Of a stretch of DNA of 14,977 nucleotides, positions 6,743 through 13,014 are shown in pieces. Every line of letters begins with the position of its first letter. Within the stretch, counting starts at the first letter, position 1. Where the stretch lies: the NCBI GenBank assembly GCA_026416655.1, contig JAOAES010000095.1, forward strand, positions 1-14,977. The letters run 5' to 3'. The notes under the pieces are model-generated. The model did not search any database. It was not told the origin of the DNA and saw only the letters and a program-made list of their open reading frames with translations. Origin of the DNA: Fimbriimonadales bacterium. Its GTDB lineage: Bacteria > Armatimonadota > Fimbriimonadia > Fimbriimonadales > GBS-DC. Made by a program: the position numbers and the translations under genes.

Positions 6743-8947
6743 ATGCTCATCGAACTCACGCTTGCGGCGGGACTACTGACAATGCAGCACTCAACCTACA
6801 AACTCCAGCCCTATCTTCAGGATCGCAGCGCGTACTATACGACGCAGCACGGCTTGCCCGACGCGCCCGCGCTGGCAATCGCCATTTCGGGCGAGACACT
6901 CTATGCCGGCACAGAGAAGGGCGTCGCCGTCGCGAAACTGAGCCAGCCCGAACAGTGGCGCGTGGTTGCCAGTCAGCCGACACGCACCCTGATTCCCGAT
7001 GGCGCAGGGGGCGTGTACGGCGTCGGCGGCGCGACGCTGTTTCAAATTACTCCGCAGGGCGAGACTCGCACTCTCCACACCGCCGACTCTGAGCTTATCG
7101 GGCTACAGGCGGCGCGTGAGGGGGGGCTGTGGCTGCTCACGGCGAGGCAACTCCTGCGCTACGAGAACGGCGCGATTCGTGAAGCGCATGACGCGCCCAC
7201 CAACCGCCAGTTCCGCTGGTTCCATCAGGACACGCGCGGGCGTATCTTCGCCTTTGCGGAGGGTGAGCTGGAGCGGCGGTGCTATCGGCTCGACGCGGGA
7301 CAGTGGCGGCTACTGGAGGTCGCCGACAATCGCGGACGCTTCTACGACGATGCCTGGCTTTGCGCCGCGAGCGACGCGCTCGGACACCTCTGGATTGGCG
7401 CGCGCTCCGGACTGATACTCGGCGACGGTGAGGGATGGTTTCTCTCGCGTGAGGTGTATGACGGCGCGCCCGTCGCATCGGCGTCCCCGCCAACGACGGA
7501 ACTCATCCCGCCCTACGGCTTCATCCGTTGCCTCGCGTTCGCGCCGAACGGCGACCTGTGGGCAGGCACACCTGAAGGCGCATGCCGCCTGCGCGACGGC
7601 AAATGGAGCTACTTCTGGGGCAAACGCTGGCTGCCCGGCAATCAGGTCTACGCCATCGCCGTCGACGCCCAGAACCGCGCGTGGATTGCGACGGACAGAG
7701 GCGTGGCGTGCATCGAATCGGTGCGCATGACCCTGCGCGAAAAAGCGGAACACTACGAAAAACTCATTGCCCTACGCCACAACCGCAACGGCTTCGTGAC
7801 TAACTGCGACTGGGACGACCCGAACAACCCCGACGGCTGGAAAATCGAGGCGAGCGACAACGACGGGCTGTGGACGGCAATCTACTGCGCCGCGCAGGTG
7901 TTCCGGTACGCCGCCACGAAAGACCCTGCCGCCCGTGAACGCGCCCGCAAATCGATGCACGCCCTGCTGGAGCTGGAACGGCTCACAGGCATCCCCGGCT
8001 TCCCCGCCCGCAGCATCATCCGCAAGGACGAAACCCGCTACTATCAGTCGCACGGCGAATGGCACGAATCGCCCGTCGACCCCAACTACATCTGGAAAGG
8101 CGACACCAGCTCCGACGAACTGGACGGGCACTACTTCATCTGGGCGGTCTACTACGACCTGTGCGCCGACGACGCCGAAAAAGAGCGCATTCGTGGCACG
8201 GTACGGCGCGTCACTGACCACCTGATGCAGAACAACTGGCGGCTCATCGACAAAGACGGCAAGCCGACCCGCTGGGCAATCTTCAACCCCGAAGCGATTA
8301 ACGACGACCCCATCTGGGAAGAGGAGCGCGGGCTGAACTCGCTGTCGATGCTCTCCCACCTCAAAGTCGCCTACCACATCACGGGCGACGCGAAGTATCA
8401 GCAAGCGTACGAGGAGCTGATTCGCAAGCATCACTACCTGCTCAACGCCGTGACGCAGAAGATGTTGCCGCCCTACTCGGTCAATCACTCAGACGACCAG
8501 CTGGCGTTCCTGTGCTACTACCCGTTCTTGCTGTACGAGACGAACCCGGAGTATCGGCGTATCTGGCTGATGAGTCTGGAGCGCAGCTGGCAGATTGAGC
8601 GTCCGGAGCGCAGTCCGCTGTTCAACTTCATTTACGGCGCGCTCACGGGCAAGCCGTGCGATGTGGAGGCGGCGGTGCAGACCCTGCAGGAGTGGCCCCT
8701 CGACCTGCGCAACTGGGAGTGCCGCAACAGCCATCGGCTGGACATCACGCTGGATACGAGCAAAGGGCGATTTGGCGAGTGGCAGTCGGCGCAGATTGTG
8801 CCCTACAGCGAACGCGCAGTGATGCGCTGGAACGGCAACCCCTATCGTCTGGACGGGGGCGACCCGCTCGGCAGACGCGAAGACGACGGCAGCGCGTTCC
8901 TACTGCCCTACTGGATGGGCAGGTATCACCGGTTGATCGAGGAGTAG
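6743..8947 (+). CDS. Beta-propeller (Reg_prop-like) plus alpha/alpha-barrel protein, possible glycan-active enzyme
   Basis: 734 residues in two parts. Residues about 30-330 contain propeller blades of the two-component-regulator-propeller style, best seen in HLWIGARSGL (215-224), DLWAGTPEGACRLRDGKW (271-288) and AWIATDRGVACI (313-324). Residues about 335-734 are helix-rich with conserved-looking acidic and aromatic clusters (NCDWDDP 354-360, EASDNDGLWTA 369-379, GDTSSDELDGHYFIW 453-467). This resembles six-hairpin (alpha/alpha)6 glycosidase or lyase folds, but I cannot name a family. The N-terminus has a short hydrophobic run (LIELTLAAGLLTM) without a positive charge, so export is uncertain. 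The ATG at 6743 has AGGAG 7 nt upstream. No histidine kinase or output domain is present. The protein-coding call is certain; the function is open. Confidence 0.8.
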   Translation: MLIELTLAAGLLTMQHSTYKLQPYLQDRSAYYTTQHGLPDAPALAIAISGETLYAGTEKGVAVAKLSQPEQWRVVASQPTRTLIPDGAGGVYGVGGATLFQITPQGETRTLHTADSELIGLQAAREGGLWLLTARQLLRYENGAIREAHDAPTNRQFRWFHQDTRGRIFAFAEGELERRCYRLDAGQWRLLEVADNRGRFYDDAWLCAASDALGHLWIGARSGLILGDGEGWFLSREVYDGAPVASASPPTTELIPPYGFIRCLAFAPNGDLWAGTPEGACRLRDGKWSYFWGKRWLPGNQVYAIAVDAQNRAWIATDRGVACIESVRMTLREKAEHYEKLIALRHNRNGFVTNCDWDDPNNPDGWKIEASDNDGLWTAIYCAAQVFRYAATKDPAARERARKSMHALLELERLTGIPGFPARSIIRKDETRYYQSHGEWHESPVDPNYIWKGDTSSDELDGHYFIWAVYYDLCADDAEKERIRGTVRRVTDHLMQNNWRLIDKDGKPTRWAIFNPEAINDDPIWEEERGLNSLSMLSHLKVAYHITGDAKYQQAYEELIRKHHYLLNAVTQKMLPPYSVNHSDDQLAFLCYYPFLLYETNPEYRRIWLMSLERSWQIERPERSPLFNFIYGALTGKPCDVEAAVQTLQEWPLDLRNWECRNSHRLDITLDTSKGRFGEWQSAQIVPYSERAVMRWNGNPYRLDGGDPLGRREDDGSAFLLPYWMGRYHRLIEE

Positions 8948-8953
8948 CCCGCG

Positions 8954-9691
8954 CTAATTCCAGGGCGTAGGCACGCGATTGGGATCCTCGATGCGTCGCG
9001 CCTCGATCAGCACGCCCTGCTCGCTCAGCTCGCGCGCCTGACTCTCCGCCTTGCGCCGCGGCAGGTTCGTCAACAGCGTCATCGGAACCGATTCGAGCAG
9101 CTTCTTCACATCGGGGCGGTTCAGGTCTAACAGCCGCTCCAGCGCGAGAATCGCCTGCTCCTCTTTGCGCCGGTCGACGCCCAACAGCACCAGTTCGTAG
9201 GGCGTCGGATCGTCTTGAGGCAATGGCATCCCGACAGGCACGCGCCCCGTTGCGCGGATGGGAAACTCGCGCTGGCACTGCTCACAAATCGCCGCCGACG
9301 CTTTTACCGACACCTGCTCCATCGAACCGCAGTGTGGGCATTTGACGGCGATGACCTCCATCACGCGCCCGTTCTCGATGGGCACGCGCTTGAGGCAGTG
9401 TTCGCAGGTGAAGTCCATCTGCGGCGGAGCGACCAGCACCGTCTCCTTGTGGCAGAACGGACATTCCACAGGATAGGCGGGCACTTTCGTCGTCTTGTAG
9501 TACGACCAGCCTGCATAGCCCCACGAACCGAGCCAGATGAGTGCGAAGCCCCACGAGAGGGAGTAGAACATCCCGCCATACCGCCAAAAGAGGAAAGTGA
9601 GCGCCAGCGCCACCAGCCCCACGATGCCGTAAATCACCGCCTGCGTGTATTCCTTCTCGACTGCATCCGAACGCTTGATGGGTTCGTCCAC
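8954..9691 (-). CDS. Membrane protein with two zinc ribbons and an L7/L12-like C-terminal domain
   Basis: 245 residues. Two transmembrane helices lie at about 18-36 and 44-64. Two zinc ribbons follow, CPFC (77-80) with CEHC (96-99) and CPHC (118-121) with CEQC (136-139). Residues about 164-232 match the layout of the ribosomal L7/L12 C-terminal domain almost without gaps: YELVLLGVDRRKEEQAILAL, then LLESVPMTLLTNL, then the ARELSEQGVLIEA end, compared with the E. coli domain's ILKAAG..VIKAV..LVESAPAALK..LEEAGAEVEV. Such domains occur outside the ribosome in several uncharacterised membrane proteins; the function here is unknown. The start is a GTG with AAGGAGG (9699-9705 on the opposite strand) 7 nt upstream. 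The stop is 6 bp from the convergent stop of the upstream gene, with no room for a terminator between them. Confidence 0.8.
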   Translation of the reverse strand: MDEPIKRSDAVEKEYTQAVIYGIVGLVALALTFLFWRYGGMFYSLSWGFALIWLGSWGYAGWSYYKTTKVPAYPVECPFCHKETVLVAPPQMDFTCEHCLKRVPIENGRVMEVIAVKCPHCGSMEQVSVKASAAICEQCQREFPIRATGRVPVGMPLPQDDPTPYELVLLGVDRRKEEQAILALERLLDLNRPDVKKLLESVPMTLLTNLPRRKAESQARELSEQGVLIEARRIEDPNRVPTPWN

Positions 9692-9868
9692 GCTCTCGCC
9701 TCCTTGCTTCTAAATACGACTCGGTGTAAGATGATTCCTGCTACGTATACGAACCGGGTCTTCAAATGAGCCAAGATAGCAGAAGCCGTTCCCGTCAACC
9801 TCCCTGCGCAGGCTAAAGTTCGATTGCAGACGCGCCTTTGCGGAGTTGCACGATTTAGACCTGAGACT

Positions 9869-9888
9869 CAGAAAAATTGATTTTTCTG
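9869..9888. promoter_or_regulatory. A/T-rich palindrome, candidate operator upstream of the DUF2089 gene
   Basis: CAGAAAAA, spacer TTGA, TTTTTCTG: two perfect 8-bp arms, ending 10 bp before the -35 element at 9899. The position and symmetry suit a dimeric DNA-binding protein; autoregulation by the DUF2089 product is one guess. It could also form an RNA hairpin on a transcript entering from either side. Confidence 0.5.
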
Positions 9889-9898
9889 GGGCTAAGAC

Positions 9899-9928
9899 TT
9901 GACTTTTTTGAATCTCGTCAGGTATCAT
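9899..9928 (+). promoter_or_regulatory. Promoter of the DUF2089-DUF4097 operon
   Basis: TTGACT (9899-9904), an 18-bp spacer, then TATCAT (9923-9928). This is the best two-element promoter in the window. The predicted start near 9935 lies only a few bases before the ATG at 9939, implying a leaderless or nearly leaderless mRNA. Confidence 0.65.
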
Positions 9929-9938
9929 GCATCGCACT

Positions 9939-10331
9939 ATGAAAAAGCCATATGCCCAGCCAACGCGCTGCCCTCTCTGCAGCGGCAAGCTGATAGTGAC
10001 GCAGGTCACCTGCGAGGAGTGCGGTTCGAGCATACAGGGGCAGTTCCTGCCGAACCGCTTTAGCCAGCTCGATAGCGAGCAGTTGCAGTTTTTGGAGGTC
10101 TTTTTACGGAATCGAGGCATGCTGGCGGGCGTGGAGCGGGAACTGGGGATCAGCTATCCCACCGCGCGGAACAAACTGGACGCGCTGCTTCTGGCGCTGG
10201 GGCTGACCCCCGCAACGGCGCAGGACTTGAACGGACACCTCGCCGAGCAGCGTCGCGAAATTTTGGATCTGCTGGAGCAGGGACATATCACCGCCGAAGA
10301 AGCGGCGCGCAAACTGCGGGCACTACGATGA
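9939..10331 (+). CDS. DUF2089 protein: zinc ribbon plus helix-turn-helix, putative regulator
   Basis: 130 residues from the ATG at 9939. The N-terminal zinc ribbon is C11-P-L-C14 and C25-E-E-C28. The conserved DUF2089 core follows: LDSEQLQFLEVFLRNRGMLAGVERELGISYPTARNKLDALL (about 44-84), which contains a helix-turn-helix. A C-terminal helical hairpin, EILDLLEQGHITAEEAARKLRAL (107-129), is of the SHOCT-like type. The family is thought to regulate transcription; its ligand is unknown. An in-frame ATG at 9927 overlaps the -10 box, so it cannot be on the mRNA from this promoter, and I choose 9939. It forms an operon with the DUF4097 gene 13 bp downstream. Autoregulation through the palindrome at 9869 is inference. 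Confidence 0.88.
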   Translation: MKKPYAQPTRCPLCSGKLIVTQVTCEECGSSIQGQFLPNRFSQLDSEQLQFLEVFLRNRGMLAGVERELGISYPTARNKLDALLLALGLTPATAQDLNGHLAEQRREILDLLEQGHITAEEAARKLRALR

Positions 10332-10344
10332 AGGAGGTACAAGC

Positions 10345-11586
10345 ATGAACAGCCGACAGGAAATGCTATTGCGAATATTGAACCTGATGCAGCAGGGAAC
10401 CGTGACGCCCGAAGAGGCGGCGGACCTGATTGACGCCCTGTATGAAGTCGCGCCTGCCCCAGAAGCGAGCGCGACCGAATCGAACAACGCGCCCGCGAAC
10501 GGCAATAGTAGCGCACAACCCGTGCGGGGACTGTTCGATCAGATCCTGCGCGCGGCGGAAGAAGCCGTCAAAGCCACAGGACAGGCGGTGCGCAGCGTGA
10601 ACTGGCAACAAATCGGGCAAAGCGTGCGCGAACAGACCCAGCGCAGCATCGACGAACTGCGCAAAACCTTAGAAGAGCTGGAAAAAGGCGACTGGTCCTT
10701 GGGACGGTGGGGCAAATACGAAACCAGCGTGCAGCAGACGATGGACATCGCGATGGCTGGGGGGCAATCGCTGTCCATCGAACTCCCCGCAGGCGACATC
10801 CACATCGTGGGCGGTTTCGACGGGGGACGGGTCGAAGCCGATATCCGCCTGCGGGGAGCCGACCCCCAAAGCGTGGAGCAGGCAAAAGCGCGCTACAGCC
10901 TGACCGTAGAGCAGACCGAGAACGGCGTGCGTATCACCGCGCCGGCACTCGAAGGCGAACTGCGGCAGAAAGTTAACCTGAAACTGCAAATCCCGCGCCA
11001 GGTCAACCTCCATGTCCGGCTGGAACGCAAGGGAGACATCGAAGTTGAGAAACTCGACGGCGCTATCGACCTACGCACCCCGCACGGCGACATCGCCCTA
11101 CGCCATATCCGCGGCAGCGCAAAACTCGAAACCGTCAACGGCGACGTCCTGATCCACGACCTGCAGGGCGAGCGTGTTGCGATTACCGCTGTGAATGGCG
11201 ATACGACCCTGCGCGACCTGCGAGCGGAAAGCGTCGTTATTCAGGCGACGAACGGCGACACAGAAACTGAGCGCATCATCGCTCGTAATGTAATGGTGGA
11301 GACCGTGCGCGGCGATATCTTGCTCGACCTGCTGGAGCCAATTCAGGGCGAAGTGCGCCTGACCACCGTGAAAGGCGACATCGCCGTTGAAGTGCCCGAC
11401 GGCAACGACTGCCGTGTGCAAATGCAAACCACAGCAGGCGAGATCGAATGCGCACTGGAGTGCAAAGAGGTCGATTCGAGCCGGCGTCATTACACGGGCG
11501 TTGCGGGCGACGGAACGGGAACTCTCGCGCTGGAAACCGTCCATGGGGACTTGCGCGTCGCGCTACGACCGCACGAGACGGCTTGA
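10345..11586 (+). CDS. DUF4097 beta-helix repeat protein with N-terminal SHOCT-like helices
   Basis: 413 residues. Residues 5-33 (QEMLLRILNLMQQGTVTPEEAADLIDALY) repeat the same helical-hairpin motif that ends the upstream DUF2089 protein. A Pro/Ala/Asn-rich linker (about 36-60) and an amphipathic region (61-115) follow. From about 135 onward lies a DUF4097 (adhesin-like) domain of short beta-strand turns ending in xGD: KGD, HGD, NGD three times, RGD, KGD, AGE, HGD at roughly 18-22-residue spacing. No signal peptide or transmembrane helix is visible, so it is probably cytoplasmic or peripheral. AAGGAGG at 10331-10337 starts on the last base of the upstream stop, giving coupled translation. Related pairs resemble the B. 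subtilis YvlB type. The likely job is a partner or effector of the regulator; the molecular activity is unknown. Confidence 0.87.
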   Translation: MNSRQEMLLRILNLMQQGTVTPEEAADLIDALYEVAPAPEASATESNNAPANGNSSAQPVRGLFDQILRAAEEAVKATGQAVRSVNWQQIGQSVREQTQRSIDELRKTLEELEKGDWSLGRWGKYETSVQQTMDIAMAGGQSLSIELPAGDIHIVGGFDGGRVEADIRLRGADPQSVEQAKARYSLTVEQTENGVRITAPALEGELRQKVNLKLQIPRQVNLHVRLERKGDIEVEKLDGAIDLRTPHGDIALRHIRGSAKLETVNGDVLIHDLQGERVAITAVNGDTTLRDLRAESVVIQATNGDTETERIIARNVMVETVRGDILLDLLEPIQGEVRLTTVKGDIAVEVPDGNDCRVQMQTTAGEIECALECKEVDSSRRHYTGVAGDGTGTLALETVHGDLRVALRPHETA

Positions 11587-11600
11587 GCCAGCAACTCAAG
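11582..11600 (+). other. Small inverted repeat across the DUF4097 stop codon
   Basis: CTTGAG (11582-11587) and CTCAAG (11595-11600) pair around a 7-nt loop and include the TGA stop. It is a minor hairpin just ahead of the real terminator and may help protect the 3' end. Confidence 0.4.
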
Positions 11601-11615
11601 GTGAGACCACGACTC

Positions 11616-11641
11616 GCCCCCGCACTTGCGGGGGCTTTTTT
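11616..11641 (+). terminator. Strong intrinsic terminator of the DUF2089-DUF4097 operon
   Basis: GCCCCCGC (11616-11623), loop ACTT, GCGGGGGC (11628-11635), then six T (11636-11641). An 8-bp all-G/C stem with a U-tract is a textbook Rho-independent terminator. It is the only clear one in the window. Confidence 0.95.
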
Positions 11642-11782
11642 GTAGCGTCGGCGCCTCGCCGACGACATCGCCCTGCGTAGCGTCGGCGTCCCGCCAACGA
11701 CAGAGCGTTCTCCGTAGCGTCGGCGTCCCCGCCGACGACATCGCCCTGCGTAGCGTCGGCGTCCCCGCCGACGAACGCAGGG
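11642..11782. repeat. Array of four hairpin repeats, period about 36 bp
   Basis: Four inverted repeats with arms CGTCGGCG and CGCCGACG lie at 11646-11664 (loop CCT), 11681-11699 (loop TCC, one mismatch), 11718-11737 (loop TCCC) and 11754-11773 (loop TCCC). Each is preceded by GTAG. The linkers alternate: ACATCGCCCTGC in the first and third gaps, ACAGAGCGTTCTCC in the second. This suggests that a two-hairpin unit of about 72 bp was duplicated. The last hairpin is enclosed by an outer 8-bp stem, CCCTGCGT (11744-11751) with ACGCAGGG (11775-11782). This looks like a REP/BIME-type cluster, not CRISPR. Confidence 0.9.
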
Positions 11783-11788
11783 TATCCT
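11783..11788 (+). promoter_or_regulatory. Candidate -10 TATCCT of the transhydrogenase subunit gene
   Basis: TATCCT follows directly after the hairpin array and ends 7 nt before the ATG at 11796, predicting a leaderless mRNA. The -35 position falls inside the last hairpin and shows no consensus, so this is weaker than the promoter at 9899. Confidence 0.35.
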
Positions 11789-11795
11789 ATAGAGT

Positions 11796-12104
11796 ATGGA
11801 AACCTTCGTGGCGGCGTTGACGGTCTTCGTGTTGGCAATCTTTGTGGGGTTCGAAGTGATTACCAAAGTGCCCCCCACCCTGCACACGCCCTTGATGTCG
11901 GGATCGAACGCCATCTCGGGGATTACGATTATCGGCGCGATTCTGTCGGCTGGGGCGCAACACACGACGCTGAGCGCGTTGCTGGGCACACTCGCCGTGA
12001 TTTTCGCCACGATTAATGTGGTGGGCGGCTTTCTGGTGACGAACCGCATGCTGCAGATGTTCAAGCCGGCGCGACGTGAGCTGCCCGACCGTCAGGTAAA
12101 ATAA
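11796..12104 (+). CDS. pntAB: NAD(P) transhydrogenase alpha subunit part 2 (4-TM domain)
   Basis: 102 residues. It matches the separate four-helix membrane subunit of proton-translocating transhydrogenase (PF12769 type). The signature is FVGFEVITKVPPTLHTPLMS (about 16-35) plus GSNAISGITIIGAIL (36-50), with hydrophobic segments at about 3-22, 37-53 and 60-82. In three-subunit enzymes this piece anchors the NAD-binding PntAA to PntB for hydride transfer coupled to proton entry. Neither partner gene is adjacent, which is unusual. There is no Shine-Dalgarno; the start is the first ATG after a -10-like box. It is followed 16 bp later by a thioredoxin-fold gene. The fold and subunit identity are well supported; whether a full enzyme is made depends on genes outside the window. 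Confidence 0.88.
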   Translation: METFVAALTVFVLAIFVGFEVITKVPPTLHTPLMSGSNAISGITIIGAILSAGAQHTTLSALLGTLAVIFATINVVGGFLVTNRMLQMFKPARRELPDRQVK

Positions 12105-12120
12105 CCGTGGAGGCGCAACG

Positions 12121-12435
12121 ATGCGAATCGAGCTACTCTACTATCCCGAATGTCCCTCGCATGAGCGTGCGCTGGAGTTAATCCATGAGGCGCTCGCGCA
12201 GGAGGGCGCAACGGCAGAGGTGGAAGTGATCCGCATCGACACCCAAGCTCAGGCGGAGGCGCACCGCTTCATCGGCTCGCCCACGATTCGCATCGACGGG
12301 CACGAGCTGCAACCTCAACCCCACTTACCCTACCGCCTGACCTGTCGCGCATTCCAGCACGAAGACGGACGCCTCTCGCCCCTCCCCTCGCTGAGCATGC
12401 TGCGCGAGGCGATCCGACACTCTGAAGGAGGTTGA
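12121..12435 (+). CDS. Small thioredoxin-fold protein
   Basis: 104 residues. The first strand MRIELLYYPECPSHERALEL (1-20) leads into a helix, and GSPTIRIDG (52-60) carries the cis-proline loop typical of the fold. The active-site region is ECPSH with a single cysteine (C11) where thioredoxins have CxxC; a second cysteine is in LTCRAF (C75). It resembles short thioredoxin-like proteins often seen next to mercury, arsenic or redox genes, but no metal genes are present. GGAGG at 12109-12113 lies 7 nt before the ATG. It probably shares a transcript with its neighbours, and the RBS of the next gene lies in its last codons. Substrate unknown. Confidence 0.78.
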   Translation: MRIELLYYPECPSHERALELIHEALAQEGATAEVEVIRIDTQAQAEAHRFIGSPTIRIDGHELQPQPHLPYRLTCRAFQHEDGRLSPLPSLSMLREAIRHSEGG

Positions 12436-12440
12436 GGCGT

Positions 12441-12965
12441 ATGGAAATCGGTCAATCGGCATATGATTTCAATCTGCCCGGCGTAGACGGCAAGACCTAC
12501 TCGCTGAAGGATTTCGCAGATAAGCCGGTGCTGGTGCTGTTCTTCTGGTGCAATCACTGCCCCTATGTGAAGGCGTACGAGGAGCGCGTGATAAAACTTG
12601 CCCAGGAGCTGGGCGACCGCGCCGCCTTCGTCGCGATTAACTCGAACGACCCGAACCAGTATCCTGAAGACAGCTTCGAGAACATGAAGAAGGTAGCTCA
12701 AGAAAAGGGCTACCCCTTCCCTTACCTGTTTGATGAGACTCAGGCGGTGGCGCATGCGTATCATGCCTCGCGCACGCCCGAGTTCTTCGTCTTCGACGAG
12801 GAGCGCGACCTCAAATATCACGGGCGTTTCGATGATAACTGGGAAAACCCCAGCCAGGTGCGCCATGAGTATGTGCGGGAAGCCGTGTTGAGCCTGTTGG
12901 AAGGCGATATCCCGCATGTCTCGCATGTGCCGCCGGTGGGCTGCACAATCAAGTGGAAGCACTGA
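12441..12965 (+). CDS. Thioredoxin-family protein, peroxiredoxin-like (PRX_like1 type)
   Basis: 174 residues from the ATG at 12441. The CxxC active site is C37-N-H-C40 in FFWCNHCPYVKAYE, the cis-proline loop is RTPEFFVFD (111-119, Pro113), and a third cysteine sits in the C-terminal VGCTIKWKH (C168). These features are typical of the PRX_like1 group of AhpC/TSA-related thioredoxin proteins. It probably acts as a thiol-disulphide reductant or peroxidase in the cytoplasm; no signal peptide is visible. AAGGAGG at 12425-12431 lies inside the end of the upstream gene and the ATG is 5 nt after that stop, so the two thioredoxin-fold genes are translationally coupled. An in-frame TTG at 12432 overlaps this RBS and is rejected as start. 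Confidence 0.88.
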   Translation: MEIGQSAYDFNLPGVDGKTYSLKDFADKPVLVLFFWCNHCPYVKAYEERVIKLAQELGDRAAFVAINSNDPNQYPEDSFENMKKVAQEKGYPFPYLFDETQAVAHAYHASRTPEFFVFDEERDLKYHGRFDDNWENPSQVRHEYVREAVLSLLEGDIPHVSHVPPVGCTIKWKH

Positions 12966-12975
12966 GCAACGCTCG

Positions 12976-12998
12976 GCTGCAGGCGATACGCCTGCAGC
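12976..12998. repeat. Perfect 10-bp inverted repeat between the redox and restriction genes
   Basis: GCTGCAGGCG (12976-12985), loop ATA, CGCCTGCAGC (12989-12998). There is no T-run, so it is at best a weak terminator. It shares the GGCG-loop-CGCC top with the hairpins near 5810 and 11646. It ends 16 nt before the restriction gene's ATG and could limit that gene's expression. Confidence 0.75.
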
Positions 12999-13014
12999 TG
13001 GGCATTCCGTACCT

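Larger units (their letters stand above)
9692..9938. other. Divergent intergenic region with promoters and palindromes
   Basis: No gene is visible in these 247 bases. The region separates the zinc-ribbon membrane gene (minus) from the DUF2089 gene (plus). It contains CGTATACG (9744-9751), a possible -10 for the minus gene on weak evidence, the palindrome CCTGCGCAGG (9803-9812), and the separately listed A/T-rich palindrome and promoter. The right half is clearly more A/T-rich than the flanking genes. Confidence 0.5.

Noticed and set aside
7772..8488. 238-codon minus-strand open frame
   Set aside because: It lies wholly antisense within the propeller-barrel gene; Val/Gly/Phe-rich shadow without motifs.
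9927..9938. ATG at 9927 as start of the DUF2089 gene
   Set aside because: It overlaps the -10 hexamer TATCAT, so it would not be on the mRNA; 9939 begins right where transcription should start.
11642..11782. CRISPR array
   Set aside because: There are only four units, the repeated part is itself a hairpin of about 20 bp, the linkers are 12-17 nt and two of them are the same. No cas genes are present. A REP/BIME-type cluster fits better.
11276..12064. 262-codon minus-strand open frame through the terminator and hairpin array
   Set aside because: It translates hairpin repeats into Arg/Gly runs and crosses a terminator and two real genes.
12916..13014. ATG at 12916 as start of the restriction gene
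   Set aside because: It would overlap the preceding gene by 50 bp and run through the inverted repeat; the added residues look like translated noncoding sequence.
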